Source: Trichobilharzia szidati
Lineage: Eukaryota > Platyhelminthes > Trematoda > Strigeidida > Schistosomatidae
Length of the DNA: 64,000 nucleotides
Direction: 5' to 3'
Assembly (NCBI GenBank): GCA_944472155.2
Contig: OX235279.1
Location: 150,372,199 to 150,436,198 of the forward strand
The notes beneath the pieces were generated by a model. It was not told the DNA's origin, did no database searches, and saw nothing but the letters and a program-made list of their open reading frames with translations. Each line of letters begins with the position of its first letter. Within the stretch, counting starts at the first letter, position 1. Positions 56,858-64,000 of this stretch are shown here, in pieces. Both the position numbers and the translations under genes were made by a program.

Positions 56858-57103
56858 TCAACATCTGTTGCTTTGCTGAAAGGAAGATTCGATCACCATT
56901 TGCAGATCGGAAGGTTCAATAGCGGTCTGAAGTCTACTCTCATTGTTAGTCTCTACTTTGTTTTCTGTCTGAAAGGTTTTTAGTCTGGAAGTTACCTGCA
57001 TTAATTCTTGTGGCAAGTATGTATGTGAGAATCTAGCTTCTTTCTGCAGCCATTCACGGGAGTGGAGTCGATACAACTTATCCGATATAGTTTTTCCGAG
57101 CTA
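56858..57103 (-). CDS. Possible terminal exon of unidentified gene
   Basis: On the minus strand an acceptor (TTTGCTTACACTAG) is followed by an 81-codon open frame: LGKTISDKLYRLHSREWLQK, EARFSHTYLPQELMQ, then a Gln/Glu/Ser-rich part ending QSNRC and TGA. An internal donor (ATGCAG then GTAACT) could instead end the exon after 35 codons in phase 0. The composition looks protein-like. No domain or partner exon was found. Confidence 0.25.
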
Positions 57104-57387
57104 GTGTAAGCAAAATGTATTTCTTTGTCCTCACTTCGTCACTGTAAGATAAATGTTCCTCATCCCCGGTAAATTTATGCCCAGTGTGTTCTGCTACTTG
57201 ACGGTGCATCTTTGGTTGACTTCAAGAGGAGTGGTTGGAGGATTGCCTATATGCAGTTTGTTAAGACCTTGGCGCTTGTGCGAATGGTATTGACTCGTTT
57301 GTCCACTGGTCGTCCGTTGCAGTGGAAAATGGAAATGATAACAACTATTAATAATAACGGATATTCATGGATAATCCCCATCCAGGC

Positions 57388-57911
57388 ATTAATGAAAACA
57401 AAACACGTAGATCAGCAAAGAGTCTCTTTTCGGCGAATTCATCTTCTTAGCTGTACAATCGCAAATATATATGCATTGTTTTGTATGTATGTGTACATTA
57501 AGTTTGTCAAACAAAGTTACAATTGGTTAAGGTTAATTTTAACTAAACAAGTGAAGGTTGGTAATACAGGTCAAGAAAATTAAGTGTTAGTGAGACTAGG
57601 GTAGTAACAAAGGTGATGAGTTGTCACAAACAGTTGTAATAATAATAGTGAGTTTTACTCAGGATGCACATAGAAACAAAGTAGAAATTTGTTACTACCC
57701 TAGTCTCACTAACACTTAATTTTCTTGACCTGTATTACCAACCTTCACTTGTTTAGTTAAAATTAACCTTAACCAATTGTAACTTTGTTTGACAAACTTA
57801 ATGTACACATACATACAAAACAATGCATATATATTTGCGATTGTACAGCTAAGAAGATGAATTCGCCGAAAAGAGACTCTTTGCTGATCTACGTGTTTTG
57901 TTATCATTAAT
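57388..57911. repeat. 224-bp-arm inverted repeat (palindrome)
   Basis: 57388-57611 and 57688-57911 are inverted copies of each other with one mismatch seen by eye (AATGAAAAC against AATGATAAC) and no indels, around a 76-bp spacer. The arms encode the same open peptide (HVDQQRVSFRRIHLLSCTIA) on opposite strands, which is probably accidental. Near-identity implies a recent origin or ongoing gene conversion. Confidence 0.85.
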
Positions 57912-58099
57912 AACGGATATAACTAGTGAAGATTATGTAGACTTCAAAAGGAAAACGTACAAACTGACCGTGAAGACTGATAACTAAAATAAATGTATGA
58001 GTAAATTGAAATAATAATGGAATAAGTGGGTGAATGAGTAGATTAATTAGACGAATGAGACAAGGGAGAATGGGCAATTGTATGGGGCGAAATAAGATA

Positions 58100-59950
58100 T
58101 ATATACTGTACAGTGAGCTTTAACGAAGTACATCGTTTGGATGCAGTCTTTGTATAGCTGGATGATTATCTAGCCTCCGATTAAACCTTTCCGCGGGAAC
58201 CTTGGATAGAGATCAAGAGTGGAAACACCCAACCGTCTACGCATGAAGTGCACAGTCGCGCGGGTATAATTCACTCTCGTATTATCGTTCTGCTATAACC
58301 AGAAGTAACTCTTACTCTGAAATTACACAGGGAGCAATGTACACTCTGTGGTCTTCTGGTGTGTTGTCGCACTACCTAGCTTTTTCAATGTTGAAAGTCA
58401 TATCATTGAGTACTGCCTAGTATCCCAGAATCTTTGGGTCTGTCTGCAGCACATCTGAGCCTCTCCGGCACTTTGTCGCTCTCCAAATCTTTACTTTGTC
58501 AGCGTGGAGGTGGCACGTCAGGTCATCAATAAGAATCGAAAATATTAGGGGACCTAGGATGGAGAGCTGACAACTTCACAATGCCGAACTGTGCTTGGAT
58601 GATCCAACACCAATGACCTTGGTACGGAATCCTCTTCCGTTCAGGCAGTCCTCCAAATAAAAGAGAGGCATGCCACCAATACAAGCCTGCCTGCTTACCC
58701 AGGAAAGTCATCCTGAACTATGTCAGATGTCTCCGCAAGGTCAGGGAGAACCAAATGAATTGGGACATTCACGTCCCAGTTTGAGGAGAGGTAGGTTTCT
58801 TATGTAAAGATTACACGCTTTTTCATATTTCAGGTAGGCTGCATGGCGCGCATGAATTGGTTTCACAAGACGACAGGGTGGGCAACCAATTGGAAGACTC
58901 TCCACGTCTTACCGAACTGTTTATTTGGATTGGCTGCGAATTTAATTTTTCCCTTGAGTCCTCTTTCTTACTAGCACGCTACACTTGTCTGCTAACGTGC
59001 GCTTGATCTCCGCTTCAGTTCATTGTTTGACGATTCACACTACACCAGTATGATGTACTATCATCCGGAGTTGACTATGTATCCATCGCACGGGATCTAC
59101 TTCTTCTGAATCCATGTTGTGTTTCATGGAATACTGTGGTCCTGCAGAGGTGTTGCCTGATATGATCATCATTCAAACTTTCCATAATCTTCGATACCAC
59201 TGAGCATAGGGTTACTGGTCTTTAAGTCGTTGCGTTTCACTGATTTCCACTCTTGAATTTTGGGGGAAAGGATGGTCTCCTTCCACTCCTTTGTCAGTTT
59301 CTCTGGATCAGTGAGGCGTTGGAACAGATCACGTAAGGACCTGCAGAGAACTTCGGCTCGCCGTCTCAGAACAGATATCTGAATATTTCCACAACCTGGT
59401 GAATTTTCGGCGATGAGTGTTTGTACCTTCGCCAGTGTGATTGCTAGATCAATTTGACACCTGTCCTGGTAATTTAGCAGTGCGACCGTTATTGCCTATA
59501 GCAGCAATACCCACAGTTATTCAGCTGTGTATTAAATATTAGGCTGAATATTTCAGCCATTTTCAGACTAGTGAGATAGTGACCATTAAGGCGCTTTAAG
59601 GCACATGCCCCTGGCTGGTAGGTTCTATTTCCGACATGAATCGTTATAAGCTTTGTGGGTTCCCCAAGAGTCTTCATGTTAGATTTGCCTGAAATGACCT
59701 CCTGTCACTCCACAATCCAGCGCTGCATCGATCTCTGAGTCTCAAAAATGCCTCATTGTCAGTTTGACTCCTGGAGGGTCGCTATGCAAACCAGTCCATT
59801 ACTTTTCTCTCTTCTACCAAGAGGATCGCCTCCTGATTTGTAGTACGACTAGGGGGACGGTATCTGAGATTGCTGTGTGATCAACACCTTCTACAATATC
59901 CCAGAGTTCCTCCATCGAGGGCTCAGCTCACTCCGTTGACCATTCTGAAA
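58100..59950 (-). mobile_element. CR1-like LINE reverse transcriptase, decayed
   Basis: Minus-strand frames, in order: TDPEKLTKEWKETILSPKF (59310-59250), VVSKIMESLNDDHIRQHLCR (59190), TVFHETQHGFRRSRSRAMDT (59120), then GPLIFSILIDDLTCHLHADK (58560-58500), an active-site-like region with the YxDD altered. A tail with ERFNRRLDNHPAIQ lies near 58170. Many stops; dead. Confidence 0.65.
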
Positions 59951-60259
59951 ATTGTCACTAGTCTTAGCATTTTGGTGCAGTCAGCTTCGCTATAGCACAG
60001 GCAGCGTCGCGCAGCGTTACTGTTAGAATCAGAGTTACGATTGCCGTTAGGGTTGGTGTCAGGGTTTAGACAAATCTTGGGATCAGAATGTTCTACTTAC
60101 CCTATCCGAGTCTTTCCAGTAAATAATTTTAGGACGTTCTAGTTGTATTTCTATTTTTCGGGGAAAACAAACTGCATTCTTGTGTCAAAGACATAGGTTA
60201 TTCTGATTTTTGCCTCAAAGTCGCGTTCACGCCTCTAGGACCTCCATTTCGTGAATTCG

Positions 60260-60640
60260 CATGTCTGTCTGCTGCCCTAAATCACTGATTAATAAAGGGT
60301 GCAGACAGCTGTGAATGAATTCTTTGCCATGACCAGCCTCACTTGAACATTGGTGAGTTGTCTGCTCTCTGTTCGACATTCATATCTTCCGTTATAGTTT
60401 CGGTGTTACCATCCGGGTTGCGTCTTGCTGATCATTGGTTTTAGTTGTCTGCAGAAGTATTTTTCCTTCTTCACCTGGATCACATTGTTCGTGGCATGGA
60501 ACAATCGTGACATTCCCTCCATTTGTGTTGATTCTTGGTGTTAAGATCCTGGATGTGGTTGGTTCTTACTTTCGATGCTATAAGTGACGTTGAGGTAGCT
60601 ACTTCTCCAATGTGGTGGTGGTTGTTGTCCGGATGGTCAG
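60260..60640 (-). mobile_element. RTE-like endonuclease fragment
   Basis: Minus-strand frames resemble the endonuclease middle of family a: NVTIVPCHEQCDPGEEGKIL-like sequence (60520-60450), with ATNNVIQVKKEKYFCRQLKP in a neighbouring frame, corresponding to the ATNNAEQEEEEDFYRQLQ stretch at about 6640 in the long copy. Short and frameshifted. Confidence 0.45.
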
Positions 60641-60799
60641 AACAGATAAATGACTCATCGCGACACGTTCAAATCTGCGACACATTTTAGCGTGATTCGT
60701 TATATATATCTATTTTTCTTTTGAGATTCGCACAAGTTTCTCTCCAGTTCCATAATCGTAACCAATAACTCTTTCACTAATTAATCATATAAAAAGCCA

Positions 60800-63200
60800 C
60801 AAACTCAGTCAGTTGTTAACCCGATGACTGATAGCACATATATGTTCGCAACAACGAGCAAAACAACTCCCACACAATATAGAAGTGAGACGTATGCCGC
60901 AAGCGCTGAACTGCCGCCGTCAATACCATCTACTGAGGCTGGAATTGACAGCAAAAATATGTCAACAACTAGTTGTAGCATCGCTTCTACAAGCTCAGCA
61001 TCTGATACTGACGTAGACCTCTTCACTACAACTTATGTACGTGTCGCAAAACTTTAGATACCAATTCCAGCTCCAACACTTACTCCAGAAGTAGAACGAC
61101 TAATGTTGCCTGTAGAACAGCTGAAGACTGAGATACGGGATATAAGGTGTAGTAAGGCTGTGAATGCAGGATATGGCCAGAGTATCTGAACTATCAGCAC
61201 AGACAAGCGGGACGTAATCTAAGGTCTGTGAACTTATTCCTCTGAGCATCCTGACTAGAACCATAAACCCTGGCGAACTTGACAGAGAATCGATAACTAA
61301 GGTGGACAACTTTATAAACTTCATAATAACAGATGTCACCAAAAAACCAAATAAAAAATAAGTGCGATACCCTACAGCATACCGGATAATGAGGGGTTAA
61401 ATAGTTCAAGGTATCCTACTTGGAACGTCGAAAATGCCTCACTCTCAAACAAAGCCCCACAGACTGAAAATGAGCCAGCACAACCACCACTGCCTTATAC
61501 GCCTTCAGTTTGAGACGCAGACAGATGCTAAGAAACACATCAATCCACAACGTATCCTATTACGGAAACGAGCTAAAAATTAAAAAAGTTGTAGCAGTAA
61601 GACAGTCATTGAAAGGCGTGCTTACAATCACCTGACTAAACCTAATAGTGAGAAGGGCAAGACTCCTCGAGTTGCCAAAATAGATAAACCCAGGGCCAAC
61701 ATGGTAGAAATCCCCCCTCTCAAACCTCACTGAATAAGTTTCACTGAACAGGACACCAGCCGAAAGGCTTTTGGGTGATAACACTTCTCCTAATGCAGCT
61801 TCTCCGCCCTCTATCATTGGCTTATATATGTCTCTGGATAGCCCTAAGACAGAAATCGATGCCTCTTGTAAGTCGACGACATCCCGTCTTAGCCACAACA
61901 CGAAAGTTCAAATGGAATCTGGCAATAAAACATGCAGAAACACACCGCTCAGAAATGAAGAATCCACGCTGTAAGGTAAATAATATACAAAATTATACTA
62001 CAACTGCGTCTAAAGCAGAAATAAGGCCATACTGTCCACGAAAAATAACGAAACATGCTGGCACAATATGACAAGTTACACTAAGGCCGACACTAATAGC
62101 TGGTGTAGCAACACCATCGCGTAAAATGGTACAAGTGGCAATGCTCAGAGTTCAGCTGCCAAACACTTTTGGTCTTCAAAGTATGGCACACAAACAAACT
62201 TAGGTGGAATGTATGGCACAAGTCTTCTGGGAATTAAACCACAGTCCAGCAGTGAAGGGCACATAGAATGTCACCAAACATTAGGTAGATTAATAGGTTA
62301 TGGGCATCACAAAGTACCAGTAATTTTTTATTCTCCATATTCCGGCAAGCGCTAACCATACAGCTGATGGGGATGTTAACTCTTCTGAACTTGTATCACT
62401 AGTGTCGGCTCCCTCTTGGGAAGAAAACAGCCACAGTCCAGTGCACGCGCAATTATCAATCGCATCCAGTGCTTGGACAAACATAGGCCAAATAAAAACT
62501 CCTAACCATGTCTTAAACTTACCTAAGTCCAGAACTACTTTATCCTTTGTTGAATCCAATAAGTCGACCCATCATTCACGAAAAAGAGCAAATAAAAACG
62601 CGATAGATATAGATGAACATGGTACTGATGCAAGGACCTCATGCCACGTGGAACCCGTGGATGCCGGACCACATATGAGACTGGCTGACGGGCTTAAATA
62701 TTTCAAACATTGCTTCAACTCTCAAATTAAACTAATCGTTGTTAATGCTAGTTCTAACCTAAACAAACTACGGGTGCTCACGGCACACACACTCGTATGT
62801 AAAGCCCCAATAATTTTTATTTGATCTTGATATGACTGTTATTATACCAGACGAGGAGATAAGCATCGATAGACACATACACTTTCGATGTGACAGGAGC
62901 GGCGTTAAGGGAGGAGGCTGTCTTATGTACTTCCTGAACACACTATATTACAACTAGAAAACAGGGAAGTCAATGATATGCACGACACCCAATGGGTTGA
63001 CGTACACTTTAAAAGTGCTACACTATTAATAGGATGTATCTGGCACCTGGCACCTTTAGTGATTACAAAACACAACTTATAAATGCACTGGAGCAAGTAT
63101 CCACTCTTCCATACGAGCAAAACATAATGTTGATTGTGACCAGCTGTACTATCTTTTACTAAGCACCATTTCAATTCCTCATCATATATTGCGGGAAAAT
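60800..63200 (+). mobile_element. CR1-like LINE, ORF1 and endonuclease region
   Basis: Plus-strand frames begin MTDSTYMFATTSKTTPTQYR, a Ser/Thr-rich possible ORF1 N-terminus, followed by broken frames. 62402-62820 reads into KLIVVNASSNLNKLRVL, then DEEISIDRHIHFRCDRSGVK then GGGCLMYFLN (62850-62945) and DTQWVDVHFKSATLLIGCIW (62987-63050). These match the AP-endonuclease domain layout of CR1-like LINEs (NAxSLxNK; GGGxLxY). The RT part is missing; the element stops or is broken near 63200. Confidence 0.6.
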
Positions 63201-64000
63201 AAAAGCTCAAAGTTGTTCGTCTGTCTTTAAAGAATATATTTGAATGAGCAGTACGTCTAATACCTGGCTTGTTTAGAACGAATCCGTTAATGTATCAGCA
63301 TTTTAATTTCCATCGGGTTTAGCTGTTCACTTCATTGTGTTTGAGAAAATCCGCCAGCTGTGATCTAGTAAGGCAATTTAACCTAAAACTTCTCTTATTT
63401 CAGTGATACTTTTCCATTCAGATATGTTCTTATCAAAAGAAGGGATTCACTTTTTGGCATTCGCATATGGGAGTATTGCAAAATTAATAGTCCAGGCCGA
63501 CAACTGCTACCCTGTCGTAGTGCTTGGGGTTGAATACAACAGTGATCCGACAAGCTAAAATGACTGGGACTTGTGTTTCTTCACCTCATACCATGTCGGG
63601 AAGGTTGTTTGGATAGTGGTTGGACTAGAAGCATTTGCCACGGGGTACATGGGCCCCGGAATCCAATCTGATCAAACGGTGTATGAACCTGTATTGGCCA
63701 CCGACAACCATGGAAACGAAGCTCCTGATGCTACCCTGCGGATTAGACTTCAAGTTAAAGGGTCTGGGGGTGGTCTCCTGAGATAATCACCTGCTTCGGT
63801 TTGGGCTCCCAGGCAGTATCTCAGCCCTCATACAATCAATGAAATGAAACAACGAAGTATCAGTGAAATTAATTGTACTCTCTCAACAATGCTCTCGAAC
63901 ATTGATGATGTTTCAAGAGACGCATTTCTTTCCAACCTTATAATAATAATAATGTATTTCATATAAATTTACAAATTTATATGAAAATGCATGCCATTTT
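63200..64000. other. Unassigned; moderately GC-rich stretch at 63590-63830
   Basis: An open frame (63571-63786) reads CFFTSYHVGKVVWIVVGLEA and ends in a Gly-rich tail. It has no splice context or recognised domain. The block is less AT-rich than its surroundings and may be part of another element cut by the window edge. Confidence 0.35.

Noticed and set aside
60805..61026. Hydrophobic minus-strand frame that looks like a membrane protein
   Set aside because: It is the antisense of the Ser/Thr-rich plus-strand LINE ORF1-like frame; complement of Ser/Thr codons gives hydrophobic residues.
1..64000. CRISPR arrays, operons or bacterial features
   Set aside because: The sequence is plainly eukaryotic, with spliced genes and retroposons; no regularly spaced short repeats with unique spacers were seen.

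Overview
The window is AT-rich, repeat-dense, intron-rich eukaryotic DNA from a blood fluke (Schistosoma or a close relative). The evidence is the repeat set: tRNA-derived SINEs carrying hammerhead-ribozyme cores (SM-alpha-like), Merlin DNA transposons, RTE-like and CR1-like non-LTR retrotransposons and a Penelope-like element. All are decayed. The species cannot be fixed from the sequence.

One gene is assembled with confidence: menin (MEN1 orthologue) on the minus strand, in seven coding exons from 52372 down to 27034, with six introns of 1.5 to 5.1 kb. Every junction has GT/AG ends and phases that join in frame, giving a predicted protein of 1325 residues, about twice the vertebrate length. 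The extra length lies in low-complexity insertions between conserved blocks. The introns hold most of the mobile-element debris.

Layout: 1-25 kb is SINE and LINE debris, a Penelope-like fragment with direct terminal repeats, a foldback element, a Merlin MITE, and two possible exons of an unidentified plus-strand gene near 22 kb. 25-27 kb is the menin 3' flank. 27-52.4 kb is menin. 52.4-57 kb is mostly unrecognised, with one weak candidate exon. 57-64 kb holds a 224-bp-arm palindrome and nested LINE fragments.

The most unusual signal is the repeated hammerhead-like core (CTGANGA, stem II, GAAA, short stem III, then GTC or similar). It appears in the tRNA-derived SINEs and in the terminal repeats of the Penelope-like element. 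Some copies keep the core bases, one lies inside a foldback, and one SINE insertion is longer than one unit, with a 12-bp target-site duplication. The families are probably known in schistosomes; the arrangements here deserve checking. Many repeat boundaries are estimates by eye, to within tens of bases.
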